Below, in pieces: positions 43,291 to 52,180 of a DNA stretch of 64,000 nucleotides (positions within the stretch are counted from its first letter, which is position 1; each line of letters opens with the position of its first letter). The notes below the pieces were generated by a model that was not told the origin of the DNA, ran no database searches, and saw only the letters and a list, made by a program, of their open reading frames with translations. Source of the DNA: Acidobacteriota bacterium. Its GTDB lineage: Bacteria > Acidobacteriota > Thermoanaerobaculia > Gp7-AA8. Made by a program: the position numbers and the translations under genes. Location of the stretch: assembly GCA_021325515.1 (NCBI GenBank), contig JAJPHC010000037.1, forward strand, positions 248,001 through 312,000, given 5' to 3'.

Positions 43291-43656
43291 ATGGCTGATG
43301 AAGAACTGCCGTATCAAACCGTCCGCGGGGACGATGGAACGATCTGGGTGGAGATCACCAGTGTCGGCACGGAGGACGAAGCGAAGCTGCTGCAGGGATT
43401 CCTCGAAGGCGAAGGAGTTCCGGCACAGATCGAGAATCTGAAGTTCAGCGAAGCTCCGATCAACTTCGGCACGATGGGCGACATCCGTATCTATGTCACG
43501 CGGGAAGATGAGCAGAAGGCGATGCAACTGCTGCGTCAGCGCAGCGATGAATACGACCAGCTCGACGATGATGACGAGACGGTCGTTACCGATGAAGGGC
43601 CGGCCGACATCGATGAGAATGCGCAGGTCGAGCCGGATACGAACGAACCGTCATGA
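43291..43656 (+). CDS. DUF2007-type putative signal-transducing protein
   Basis: 121 residues, 10 bases after selD, with GGAGAACGAG before the ATG. The DUF2007 core (ALx-type ferredoxin-like fold) is WVEITSVGTEDEAKLLQGFL through DIRIYVTREDEQKAMQLL, and the last 35 residues are a very acidic tail. The function of this fold is unknown; it is thought to bind partners such as PII-like regulators. Its stop overlaps the next gene by 4 bases. Confidence 0.8.
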   Translation: MADEELPYQTVRGDDGTIWVEITSVGTEDEAKLLQGFLEGEGVPAQIENLKFSEAPINFGTMGDIRIYVTREDEQKAMQLLRQRSDEYDQLDDDDETVVTDEGPADIDENAQVEPDTNEPS

Positions 43657-44264
43657 CGACTGAGCCTCCGCTGGAGACTCCTCCGGACTCGCAGGAGCCG
43701 GAGATGGAGCCTCTCCCGAAGTGGGTGGCCGCGGCCATTGGTGCGGTGCTCGTCGTGATGGCCGGACTCGCGGTCTACACCGGGATGCGCTATCGCGAGA
43801 GCTCGGCGTTCACCAGCATCGTCAAGCCGCGGCGCTCGCCTGTTCCGGCTCCCACGCCCGCACCTCCCGGCGAGCCGCAGCCGGGTGCGTCGCTCGTCTA
43901 TCCGGGCGACGATGCGTCGAACACGCCGAACGCGAATGCACCGCTGCCGGGGCGCTCTCGTGCAGACATCAGCGGCGGTGGCACCGGCGGCCTGCAGACG
44001 ACGCTGCGGCTCACGGCGCGGCGCGGAATGATGTTGAAGGTCACGCCGCCGGAAGCGATGGTCTACGTCAACGATCTCGCGATCGGAACGGCGCAGCAGT
44101 TCTCGACGCAGGATCAGGTGTACGACTTCCCGCAGCCCGGCAGTTACACGATTCGCATCTCGGCCCAGGGATTTCGCGATCGGCAGTTCATCGTGACAGT
44201 CGCCGACAGCGCGAAGACGGAAGTGGTGAAGCTGGAAGCGAATCTCGTGAAGGAACAGGTGTAG
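43653..44264 (+). CDS. Membrane-anchored PEGA-domain protein
   Basis: 203 residues, starting within the previous gene (ATGA overlap). A cytoplasmic acidic N-terminus is followed by one transmembrane helix (WVAAAIGAVLVVMAGLAVYTG), a Pro/Ala linker and a PEGA domain (MLKVTPPEAMVYVNDLAIGT, SYTIRISAQGFRD). PEGA domains usually bind surface or envelope components. The stop codon GTG-TAG lies at the edge of palindromic repeat copy 3. It forms an operon with selD and the DUF2007 gene. Confidence 0.82.
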   Translation: MTTEPPLETPPDSQEPEMEPLPKWVAAAIGAVLVVMAGLAVYTGMRYRESSAFTSIVKPRRSPVPAPTPAPPGEPQPGASLVYPGDDASNTPNANAPLPGRSRADISGGGTGGLQTTLRLTARRGMMLKVTPPEAMVYVNDLAIGTAQQFSTQDQVYDFPQPGSYTIRISAQGFRDRQFIVTVADSAKTEVVKLEANLVKEQV

Positions 44265-44330
44265 GACAGGCGCCCTCGCCTGTCCTCTCGAGCGAATTTG
44301 AACAGGACAGGCGGGGCGCCTGTCCTGCAC
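44259..44330. repeat. GACAGGCG palindromic repeat pair, copy 3
   Basis: GTGTAGGACAGGCGCCCTCG and the inverted arm GGACAGGCGGGGCGCCTGTC flank about 17 bases. The left arm supplies the last Val and the TAG of the PEGA gene, exactly as in copy 1. The right arm ends 2 bases before the fusA2 stop. Confidence 0.9.
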
Positions 44331-44332
44331 GA

Positions 44333-46429
44333 TCAATGCGCAGCGGCCTGCTGCTCTTTCGCCTTCTTCGATTCCGTGATGATCTTCTCCTGCAGATTGC
44401 GCGGCACTTCTTCGTAGTGCGACATCTCCATGTGGAAGCTGCCGCGTCCCTGCGTGATCGAGCGCAGCGTCGATCCATAGGTCAGCATCTCCGCCATAGG
44501 CACGCGCGCGTGAACGACCTGCGTGTCCTCTTCCGCGTCGACGCCTTCGACGCGCCCGCGGCGTGAGTTGAGATCACCCATGATGTCGCCGACGTATTCC
44601 GACGGTGCCGTGATGTCGACGTGCATGATCGGCTCGAGGATCGTCGCGCGCGCCTGCTCCATCGCCTGCTGATAGGCGAGCGAGCCTGCGATCTTGAACG
44701 CCATTTCCGACGAATCGACGTCGTGATACTGCCCGTCCTTCAACCGCACGCGGAAGTCGACCATCGGATAGCCGGCGAGGAATCCCTTCTGCCGCGCATC
44801 CTGAATGCCCTTCTCGACTGCGGGGATGTACTGGCGAGGGATCGCGCCGCCGAAGATCTCGTCGACGAACTCGAAGTCCGCGCCGCGCGGCAGCGGCTCG
44901 ACCGTGATCTTGCAATCGGCGAACTGGCCGTGGCCTCCCGACTGCTTCTTGTGGCGGCCGTGTGCATCGGCAGGCTTCGTGATCGTCTCGCGATACGGAA
45001 CCTTCGGTGGATGAAGGATGACGTCGACGCCGTACTTCTTGTGCAGCTTCGAGACGACGATCTCCACGTGCAACTGACCCTGGCCGGAGAGGAGGAACTC
45101 CTTCGTCTGCGGATCGCGTGCGAAGCGGATCGACGGATCTTCCTCGATGATGCGCGCAACGGCGGCGCCGAGCTTGTCTTCATCGCCGCGCGCTTTCGGC
45201 TCGACGGCGAATGCGATCGCTGCTTCGGGATACTGAACCGCGGGGATGAGGATCTGATGATCCTTCGCCGCGATCGTGTCGCCCGTATGCGTGTCTTTCA
45301 GTTTGGCGACCGCGCCGATGTCGCCCGCCTTCAACTCCGGAACCGGAATCTGCTGTTTGCCCTGCAGCACCTGCAGCTTTCCGATCCGTTCTTCGTGATC
45401 CTTCGTGGTGTTCCAGTACGAAGTGTCGGACTTGAAGGTCCCGGCGTAGACGCGGAAGAGAGAGACGCGTCCCGAGAAGGGATCCGAGAACGTCTTGAAA
45501 ACGAGCGCCGCAGGAAATGCCTCGGGCCGCCGGTCGAAGGTGAGCTTCTCACCTTTGCGATCGGTTCCCTCCAGCGTCTTCACTTCTTCCGGCGATGGCA
45601 GCAGATTCACGAACGCGTCGAGGAGCGGATGCCCGGCGATGTTGTGCGAGGCCGACGTAAAGAGAACAGGGAAGATCTGATGGTGAGCGACTTCGCGCTT
45701 CAGACCATCGAGCAGCTCTTCCTGCGAGAGGCCTCCCTGCTCGAAGAAACGCTCCATGAGCGTGTCATCGCCCTCGGCCACTTTCTCGATCAGCTTCTCG
45801 CGCCATTCATCCGCCGTGCTCTTGTGCTCGGAGGGAATGTCGATGATGTCGTACTTTCCGGAGCCATCCTTCGCATACTTGATCGCCTTCATCGAGACGA
45901 GGTCGATGACGCCTTCGAAGTCATGCTCTTCTCCCATCGGGACCTGGATGGGGACGACGTTCTTGCCGAATTTTTTCTGCAGCGCTTCGAGAGTGCGCGA
46001 CGACGAGGCGCGCTCGCGATCCATCTTGTTCACGATCACGATGCGCGGCAGGCCGAATTCCTCGGCGAACTTCCAGACCTTCTCCGTCGTGACCTCCACG
46101 CCGGTGACGCCGCTGCAGACCACCGCTGCGGAGTCGGCGACGCGCAGCGCGGATTTCGCCTCCATCATGAAGATGCCGAATCCGGGAGTGTCGAGCAGAT
46201 TGATCTTGGTGTTCTTCCACTCGACGAAGGCGAAAGCCGCCGAGATCGAATGCTTGCGTTCGATTTCGTCGGGATCGAAGTCGGTTGTGGTGGTACCGTC
46301 TTCGATGCGGCCCAGTCGCGTCGTAGCGCCTGCATTGAACAGCAGCTGCGAAACGAGTGTCGTTTTTCCCGTGTCGTTGTGACCCACTACCGCGACGTTG
46401 CGGATTTCCGAACCGGAGTAGACCTTCAT
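44333..46429 (-). CDS. Elongation factor G paralogue (EF-G2-like)
   Basis: 698 residues from the ATG at 46429. The G1 motif is VVGHNDTGKTTL instead of the AHIDAGKT of canonical EF-G, with DTPGFGIF at switch II and NKMDRE at G4. Domains II-V follow (GGHGQFADCKITVEPL, PIMHVDITAPSEYVGDIMGD). This matches the EF-G-like subfamily that coexists with a canonical FusA elsewhere in the genome. The exact role (translocation under stress, recycling) is not fixed. No str-operon neighbours (rpsL, rpsG, tuf) are present. Confidence 0.9.
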   Translation of the reverse strand: MKVYSGSEIRNVAVVGHNDTGKTTLVSQLLFNAGATTRLGRIEDGTTTTDFDPDEIERKHSISAAFAFVEWKNTKINLLDTPGFGIFMMEAKSALRVADSAAVVCSGVTGVEVTTEKVWKFAEEFGLPRIVIVNKMDRERASSSRTLEALQKKFGKNVVPIQVPMGEEHDFEGVIDLVSMKAIKYAKDGSGKYDIIDIPSEHKSTADEWREKLIEKVAEGDDTLMERFFEQGGLSQEELLDGLKREVAHHQIFPVLFTSASHNIAGHPLLDAFVNLLPSPEEVKTLEGTDRKGEKLTFDRRPEAFPAALVFKTFSDPFSGRVSLFRVYAGTFKSDTSYWNTTKDHEERIGKLQVLQGKQQIPVPELKAGDIGAVAKLKDTHTGDTIAAKDHQILIPAVQYPEAAIAFAVEPKARGDEDKLGAAVARIIEEDPSIRFARDPQTKEFLLSGQGQLHVEIVVSKLHKKYGVDVILHPPKVPYRETITKPADAHGRHKKQSGGHGQFADCKITVEPLPRGADFEFVDEIFGGAIPRQYIPAVEKGIQDARQKGFLAGYPMVDFRVRLKDGQYHDVDSSEMAFKIAGSLAYQQAMEQARATILEPIMHVDITAPSEYVGDIMGDLNSRRGRVEGVDAEEDTQVVHARVPMAEMLTYGSTLRSITQGRGSFHMEMSHYEEVPRNLQEKIITESKKAKEQQAAAH

Positions 46430-46478
46430 ACGGAATTGACCTCGTAGAGAATCTGTAAACGCGGCGGAGATCATAATT

Positions 46479-46484
46479 TAAAAT
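46479..46484 (+). promoter_or_regulatory. Probable -10 TAAAAT for the kinase operon
   Basis: An AT-rich island (TCATAATTTAAAATG) lies in the 92-base divergent gap. TAAAAT would give a leader of about 30 bases carrying GGAG before the TTG start. Confidence 0.45.
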
Positions 46485-46520
46485 GTTCAACCGGGCGCGG
46501 CGAACCCGCTGGAGATATCA

Positions 46521-48602
46521 TTGACGGCTCATGAAACTCCGATGGATGCCGGAGCGGCCGGAAATCGCACGGCAGCCCGCCGCGGTGATGGGGTCTTGAA
46601 ACTCGGTCGCTATGAGGTAGTTCGAGAGCTCGGTAAGGGGGCGATGGGAATCGTCTACCTTGCCAAGGATCCGTTGATCGGGCGACTCGTCGCTCTGAAG
46701 ACGATCCGCGCCGCCGCGCATGCCGACGATGATGAAACGCGCGAATTTCAACAGCGTTTCATTCGCGAGGCCCAGGCAGCCGGGATCCTCAATCATCCCG
46801 CGATCGTCACCGTGCACGACATCGGACAGGACGACGGAACGAACACCTCGTTCATCGCGATGGAGTACGTCGAAGGGCAGAACCTGAAAGAGGTGCTGCA
46901 GCAGGGACGCGCGCTCTCCTTCGAGCAGATCGGCGACATCGTCGCGCAGGTAGCCGAGGCGCTCGACTTCGCGCATGCGAAGGGAATCGTCCATCGCGAT
47001 GTGAAGCCGGCGAACATCATCCTCGTCGAAGGGATGCGCGCGAAGATCACGGACTTCGGCATTGCGAAGATCGCGAGCGGCGGCGCCAACCTCACGTCGA
47101 CCGGCCAGTTCCTCGGCACGCCGAACTACATGGCGCCGGAACAGGTGAAGGGCGCGCCCGTCGACGGACGTACCGATCTCTTCTCGCTCGGCATTTGCCT
47201 CTATGAGCTGCTGACGCGGCGCAAGCCGTTCGGCGGTGATTCGCTCACATCGATTTCGTACAAGATCGTGCACGAGCCATTTCCGCCGCTGCACGACATC
47301 AACCCGCAGATTCCCGACGGCTTCGAGGAGATCGTCGCGAAGTGTCTCGCGAAGGATCCGGGCCGCCGCTACCAGCGAGGCAAGGATCTCGCGCTCGCGC
47401 TCCGTGCGGTGATTCGCGGAGAGAAGCCGGCTCCCGAGCCGGCGATGGCGGATGAGACGGTGGTGACCCGCGGCAATGCGCGCGACCACGATCGCACGCC
47501 GACGATCGAAGTGCCCTTCCCCGAAGCGGAGTCCGCCGACTCGACTCCGTTGCCGATGGCCTCGAGCGCGATCTCGGCTCCGGTTTCTGTTCCGGCTGCG
47601 GCTCCAGCACCGGCACCGAAAGCAGCACGGCAACCGCAGGGCTTCCGAAAGACGCTGACGAACGTGCGCACGCACCCGACGTGGGGCCGCCGCATCGCGC
47701 CGCCGGTCTTCCTCGCGATCACGCTGCTGCTCGTGATCGGCCTGCTCTCGACGATTCTCGCGATGCAGAAGAAGCAGGTGCCTGTTCCGGTCGTCGATCA
47801 GCGCGCGGAGGCGAAGCACCAGAAGGAGCGGCAGCTTCGCGTCGCGGGCAATCAGGCGATTCGCCAGGGTCGTGTCGACGATGCCTATGCGAAATTCTCG
47901 GAGCTGCTGAAGATCGCGCCGGCGTCGCCTGCCATCAACGATCTCGTCGCGCGGTTGAACTCGGTCCGCGTGCAGCAGGAATCTGGAAAGCAGCAACAGG
48001 CGATTGCGCAGCAGAAGCTGACCGACGGAATCAACGCCTACAACAACAAGGACTACGCTGCGGCGATCCCGCTGCTCGAAGAAGCCTTCCATCTCAACCC
48101 CAACTCCGATGACGCGGCGAACTATCTGAAGCTTGCGCAGCAGGAGCAGGGGAAGGCGCAGGCGCAGACGCCGACGCCGACTACCTCGAAGACTTCGGGG
48201 AAGAAGCCGCCGGTGAAGGTCGCGACGAAGTCGCCCGGAACGGGGGCCACCGGCACGCAGGACATTCGGCCGGTGAACACGGCGCCCGCGCAGTTGACGA
48301 CCGTCTTCAATGGCCAGCTCACGGACGGCTACATCCAGGTGAAGGTCGGCAGCCAGATCGTCGCGCACGAGAATCTCTGGGAGGAGAAGGGCCGCTTCTT
48401 CCATCGCCGCAGCCCGCGCGCCGTGAATGTGACGAAGGAAATCACGCCTGCGAATACGGACATCGAGATCTGGGTCGTGGTTCCCTCGCTGTCGATTCAG
48501 GAGCACCACACGATCAGGCAGAACTTCCAGCCGGGCGCGTCACACAAGCTGATGGTCAGCTACGACCAGGATTCGAAGAAATTCGAATACCAGATCGACT
48601 AG
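46521..48602 (+). CDS. PknB-type Ser/Thr kinase with transmembrane helix and TPR-like C-terminus
   Basis: 693 residues from a TTG with GGAG 8 bases before it. The kinase has GKGAMG (glycine loop), LVALK with Lys60, IREAQ with Glu83, HRDVKPANI with Asp160, DFG 178-180 and APEQV. A Pro/Ala linker leads to a transmembrane helix (VFLAITLLLVIGLLSTILAM), then TPR-like repeats (QLRVAGNQAIRQGRVDDAYA) and a C-terminal beta region. The periplasmic part is probably a sensor. Its stop overlaps the next gene's GTG, heading a run of at least six overlapping genes. Confidence 0.92.
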   Translation: MTAHETPMDAGAAGNRTAARRGDGVLKLGRYEVVRELGKGAMGIVYLAKDPLIGRLVALKTIRAAAHADDDETREFQQRFIREAQAAGILNHPAIVTVHDIGQDDGTNTSFIAMEYVEGQNLKEVLQQGRALSFEQIGDIVAQVAEALDFAHAKGIVHRDVKPANIILVEGMRAKITDFGIAKIASGGANLTSTGQFLGTPNYMAPEQVKGAPVDGRTDLFSLGICLYELLTRRKPFGGDSLTSISYKIVHEPFPPLHDINPQIPDGFEEIVAKCLAKDPGRRYQRGKDLALALRAVIRGEKPAPEPAMADETVVTRGNARDHDRTPTIEVPFPEAESADSTPLPMASSAISAPVSVPAAAPAPAPKAARQPQGFRKTLTNVRTHPTWGRRIAPPVFLAITLLLVIGLLSTILAMQKKQVPVPVVDQRAEAKHQKERQLRVAGNQAIRQGRVDDAYAKFSELLKIAPASPAINDLVARLNSVRVQQESGKQQQAIAQQKLTDGINAYNNKDYAAAIPLLEEAFHLNPNSDDAANYLKLAQQEQGKAQAQTPTPTTSKTSGKKPPVKVATKSPGTGATGTQDIRPVNTAPAQLTTVFNGQLTDGYIQVKVGSQIVAHENLWEEKGRFFHRRSPRAVNVTKEITPANTDIEIWVVVPSLSIQEHHTIRQNFQPGASHKLMVSYDQDSKKFEYQID

Positions 48603-49546
48603 TGGAGTATCTCTTCTCGATCGCGTCGCGCGACGAGCTCTGGTCCGGCGGAGCGCTGGTCGAGTCGCGCACGTCGCACGGTGAGATGCAGTGCCGCGGC
48701 CGCGAGATCGATGCGATCGATCGCCGCGACGAGAGGCTTCTGGAGCGCGCCGAGTCGGCGATGGAACCGATGCGCCGCATCGCGCGTGAGCTCGTTCATG
48801 CGCGCGTACGCCTCGTGTCGAGCGCGCGAAGAGTGAACGAGATCGAGCGCGATGAATCCGCGATCACGATTGCGATCGAAGGCGTGTCGATCGTGACCGG
48901 CGCGGACAACGCTCTTCACGATGTTGCACTCCTCCCCACGTCTCCCTCGCCCCGCAACGGGGGGAGATGGGCCAGGGGTGAGGGGCTTCGATTGCCCATC
49001 CTCTGGCAGAACGGGTCCGCTTCGGTCCTCCTCCACGAAGCCGCAGGTCACGCTGCAGAGCACGGTCATGAAGAATTGCAATGGCCGGAGTGGCTGACGG
49101 TTCACGACGAACCGGATTTCGCGATCGACGATGAAGGCCAGGCAACATCCGTTACCGATCTCAAGCGCGAAACGCCGAAGACGCATCGGCGTGAGTCGTT
49201 CACCGATGTCGCGCTGCCTCGCATGACGACGCTCATCGCGCGCCAGCACGGTGCGCCATGGCAGTTGCCCGAAGAACGCATCGATATTCATCTGATCGCC
49301 GGCGGCGCATACGAGCCGCTTACGCAGATGGTGACGCTGTCCATCGCTTTCGCATCCATCGTTCGCGGCGGCGTGGCCGAGCGGCTTGCGCCGTTTCAGC
49401 TTCGTGCGCCGCGCCGGAGAATTGTGGCAGCGATCCGCGGCGCCGCGGGAGAACCGCTTCGCTATCCGGGTGTGATCTGTTCGCGCGAAGGACAGGAAGT
49501 GCTCGTCGGTTCGCGCGCACCGCTGATGATCACGGAGCCGCTGTGA
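48602..49546 (+). CDS. Divergent TldD-like metalloprotease
   Basis: 314 residues, shorter than TldD (about 480). The zinc helix HEAAGH (VLLHEAAGHAAEH) and the C-terminal Cys region YPGVICSREGQEVLVG resemble the HExxxH and late Cys ligands of TldD. The GTG at 48602 overlaps the kinase TAG. A GC-rich palindromic element (48939-48985) is translated in frame as TSPSPRNGGRWARGEG, 17 residues before the zinc helix. TldD/TldE pairs cleave unstructured peptides, so the downstream gene may be the partner. The substrate is unknown. Confidence 0.72.
   Translation: MEYLFSIASRDELWSGGALVESRTSHGEMQCRGREIDAIDRRDERLLERAESAMEPMRRIARELVHARVRLVSSARRVNEIERDESAITIAIEGVSIVTGADNALHDVALLPTSPSPRNGGRWARGEGLRLPILWQNGSASVLLHEAAGHAAEHGHEELQWPEWLTVHDEPDFAIDDEGQATSVTDLKRETPKTHRRESFTDVALPRMTTLIARQHGAPWQLPEERIDIHLIAGGAYEPLTQMVTLSIAFASIVRGGVAERLAPFQLRAPRRRIVAAIRGAAGEPLRYPGVICSREGQEVLVGSRAPLMITEPL
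48939..48985 (-). repeat. In-frame palindromic element, copy C (in the TldD-like gene)
   Basis: 47 bases. On the minus strand it begins CCCCTCACCCCTGGCC and ends GCGGGGCGAGGGAGACG. It is inserted in opposite orientation to copies A and B relative to the host gene, yet leaves the frame open. Confidence 0.8.
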
Positions 49547-50394
49547 TTTATCGCAAGCGCGGTCATGTCGTTCGCTACGAGCATGGGCATGTGGTGCGGT
49601 GTGTCGAGAGCGGGGAGGCGGTGGAAGACGGCAGCGTCTTTTGGTCTCGACCATCCCCCTCACCGCTGGCCCCTCTCCCCGCGTTACGGGGTGAGGGGGA
49701 CGATGTCGTAGCCGCGATCGAGGCGATGGTGCGAGGACCGCTCTTCATCGAGCGGATGATCGTGAGCGAGGGCTACGCGCAGCATGAGTGCGATGACATC
49801 TGCTGGAGCGAGACGACACGGCGCGTTCATGTCGCGATCGCGCATCGGGAGCGCGCGCTGCGCGTCATCATCGATCTCGCCGACTTCGTGCTCGATGATG
49901 TGACGCGGGCAGTCGAGGCGCTGCTGCTGGCCGGCGCCGAGCGTGAGGCGCCGCCGCGCATCCGACTCGCCGCGAACGTTGGCGCCGCCCTTCTTCCGTC
50001 GCTCATCGGTACCGATGTCGTCGATATCTGGCAATCGGCAGCGGATCACGACGGCAATGGCCAGCGCGTCCTCGAGCAGCGCATCGCCACGCCCCCCTGG
50101 CCGAACGTCTTCCGGCCGAGCTATCGCTTCCGGCCGGTCCGGATGCCGCTGCATCTGCGCGCTTCCGCCCGTTCGAATGAGATCGATCGCGAGCTCCCGC
50201 TCGCGGTCGCATTGACGGCTCCCGTGGCGGGAAACGTTCTGCATGCGCTATGCGTGAGCGAAGGCGCTGTCTATCCGGCGTCGTTCGCGATCGAGCGCGT
50301 CGAGGCCGTGAACGTGACGCCGCGCTGGTATCCCTATGCCGCGGGAGCGTTCGGCGCGGAGATGATGTGCACTAGAATCACGCCGGATCGATGA
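49543..50394 (+). CDS. Unknown protein, probable partner of the TldD-like protease
   Basis: 283 residues from a GTG overlapping the TldD-like TGA (GTGA). It is beta-rich ([51 protein letters not shown]) and cytoplasmic, with no motif I recognise. Position directly after a TldD-like gene suggests the TldE/PmbA role of inactive partner, but I see no sequence evidence of that fold. Residues 40-55 come from a palindromic element (49656-49702). Confidence 0.6.
   Translation: MIYRKRGHVVRYEHGHVVRCVESGEAVEDGSVFWSRPSPSPLAPLPALRGEGDDVVAAIEAMVRGPLFIERMIVSEGYAQHECDDICWSETTRRVHVAIAHRERALRVIIDLADFVLDDVTRAVEALLLAGAEREAPPRIRLAANVGAALLPSLIGTDVVDIWQSAADHDGNGQRVLEQRIATPPWPNVFRPSYRFRPVRMPLHLRASARSNEIDRELPLAVALTAPVAGNVLHALCVSEGAVYPASFAIERVEAVNVTPRWYPYAAGAFGAEMMCTRITPDR
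49656..49702 (+). repeat. In-frame palindromic element, copy B (in the 49543 gene)
   Basis: 47 bases starting CCCCTCACCGCTGGCCCC and ending TACGGGGTGAGGGGGACG. It is read in the same phase as copy A in lhr, giving [15 protein letters not shown]. It lies about 670 bases from copy C. Confidence 0.8.
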
Positions 50395-50654
50395 AGATCG
50401 CCGGACAACTCGCATTTCTCGCTCGTGCCATCGTGAATCGCCTCGAGGACCGAGGCGTCGTCGAGTTTCGCGACGCGGAGGCAGGCATTCGCGTCGTCGA
50501 ACATGTGCTGGGGGAGAACGCCACGCTGTTCGACACGCTCGAGCAGGAAGCGCGCAGACGTCTGGCCAAAACACTCGGCGATCGCGATCCATCCGACAAC
50601 GAGCTGATGGAGGAAATGCGCCGGCTCGCGGCCGAGCGCAACACCATTCTCTGA
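50391..50654 (+). CDS. DUF507-like small protein
   Basis: 87 residues; ATG at 50391 overlaps the previous stop (ATGA). Helical throughout, with a C-terminal [17 protein letters not shown] resembling the conserved MIKRKLAKEKGIVL end of DUF507 proteins. The assignment rests on that ending and the length. Function is unknown. The TGA overlaps the ATG of the carboxyltransferase gene. Confidence 0.6.
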   Translation: MKIAGQLAFLARAIVNRLEDRGVVEFRDAEAGIRVVEHVLGENATLFDTLEQEARRRLAKTLGDRDPSDNELMEEMRRLAAERNTIL

Positions 50655-52180
50655 TGACACTCGATCTGAAGCTGGAAGAGCTTGAGCGCCGCAAACGTGA
50701 AAGTGAGCTCGGTGGAGGCGAAGCGCGTATTCAGCGCCAGCACAACGAAGGGAAGCTGACGGCGCGCGAGCGTATCGCGATGCTCTTCGACCCCGGCTCG
50801 TTTCAGGAGCTCGATCAGCTCGTCATGCACCGCAACACCGACTTCGGAATGGACAAGCAGCGCGTCCCCGGAGACGGCGTCGTCACCGGCTACGGCACGG
50901 TGCAGGGGCGTCTGGTCTACGCATTCGCGCAGGACTTCACCGTCTTCGGCGGATCGCTCTCCGAAACGCACGCGGCGAAGATCGTCAAGATCATGGATCT
51001 GGCGATGAAGAACGGTGCGCCCATCGTCGGGCTCAACGACTCCGGCGGCGCGCGCATTCAGGAAGGCGTGGTCTCCCTCGGCGGCTATGCCGACATCTTT
51101 CTCCGCAACACCCTCGCCTCGGGCGTCGTCCCGCAGATCTCCGCCATCATGGGTCCGTGCGCCGGCGGCGCCGTCTACTCGCCCGCCATCACCGATTTCA
51201 TCCTGATGGTGAAGAAGACGAGCTACATGTTCGTCACCGGTCCCGACGTCATCAAGACCGTCACGCACGAGGAAGTCACGAAGGAAAAGCTCGGCGGTGC
51301 GGAGACGCACAGCCAGACATCAGGCGTCGCGCATTTCGCCGCCGATTCCGATGAAGACTGTCTCGCGACCATTCGCGAGCTGCTCTCCTTCATTCCCTCG
51401 AACAACATGGAAGAGGCGCCGCGCGTGGCGACGCGCGACGACATCAATCGCGTCGACGCCTCCCTCGACGGTTTCATTCCGGAGAATCCGAATCAGCCCT
51501 ATGAGATTCGCGATCTGATCAAGACGATCGCCGACGAAGGGCACTTCCTCGAAGTGCACCAGAACTACGCGCGGAATCTGGTGGTCGGCTTCATCCGTCT
51601 CAACGGGCAGTCGATCGGCGTGGTCGCAAATCAGCCTGCGTTTCTCGCCGGTGTGCTCGACATCAACGCGTCGCGAAAGGGTGCGCGCTTCGTCCGTTTT
51701 TGCGATGCGTTCAACGTTCCGCTGCTCGTGCTCGAAGACGTTCCGGGATTTCTGCCGGGAACCGAGCAGGAGTACGGAGGCATCATCATTCATGGTGCGA
51801 AGCTCCTCTACGCGCTCGCCGAGGCGACGGTTCCGAAGATCACGGTGATCACGCGCAAGGCGTATGGCGGCGCGTATTGCGTCATGAACTCCAAGCACAT
51901 CCGCGCCGACATGAACTTCGCCTATCCCACGGCGGAGATCGCCGTGATGGGTGCAGAGGGTGCCGTGAACATTCTTTATCGCGGCGCCGAGGATCGCGAG
52001 GCGAAGGTCGCGGAGTACAAGGAGAAGTTCGCGAACCCGTACATCGCGGCGGAGCGCGGTTATGTCGACGAGATCATCGAGCCGAGGTTCACGCGGCGGA
52101 AACTGATCACGGCATTTGCGATGCTGCGCAACAAGCGCGATTCGAATCCGCCGAAGAAGCATGGCAACATTCCGCTGTGA
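50654..52180 (+). CDS. pccB: Acyl-CoA (propionyl-CoA type) carboxylase, carboxyltransferase beta subunit
   Basis: 508 residues. The N-terminus [17 protein letters not shown], the first oxyanion-hole region [21 protein letters not shown] and the second site in [10 protein letters not shown] are those of PccB/MmdA-type carboxyltransferases. The enzyme transfers CO2 from biotin to propionyl- or acetyl-CoA in the cytoplasm. The biotin carboxylase subunit is not in the window. The start overlaps the upstream stop (TGATG) and the stop overlaps the next GTG, so translation is coupled on both sides. MmdA (Na+ pump) cannot be excluded by sequence alone. Confidence 0.92.
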   Translation: MTLDLKLEELERRKRESELGGGEARIQRQHNEGKLTARERIAMLFDPGSFQELDQLVMHRNTDFGMDKQRVPGDGVVTGYGTVQGRLVYAFAQDFTVFGGSLSETHAAKIVKIMDLAMKNGAPIVGLNDSGGARIQEGVVSLGGYADIFLRNTLASGVVPQISAIMGPCAGGAVYSPAITDFILMVKKTSYMFVTGPDVIKTVTHEEVTKEKLGGAETHSQTSGVAHFAADSDEDCLATIRELLSFIPSNNMEEAPRVATRDDINRVDASLDGFIPENPNQPYEIRDLIKTIADEGHFLEVHQNYARNLVVGFIRLNGQSIGVVANQPAFLAGVLDINASRKGARFVRFCDAFNVPLLVLEDVPGFLPGTEQEYGGIIIHGAKLLYALAEATVPKITVITRKAYGGAYCVMNSKHIRADMNFAYPTAEIAVMGAEGAVNILYRGAEDREAKVAEYKEKFANPYIAAERGYVDEIIEPRFTRRKLITAFAMLRNKRDSNPPKKHGNIPL

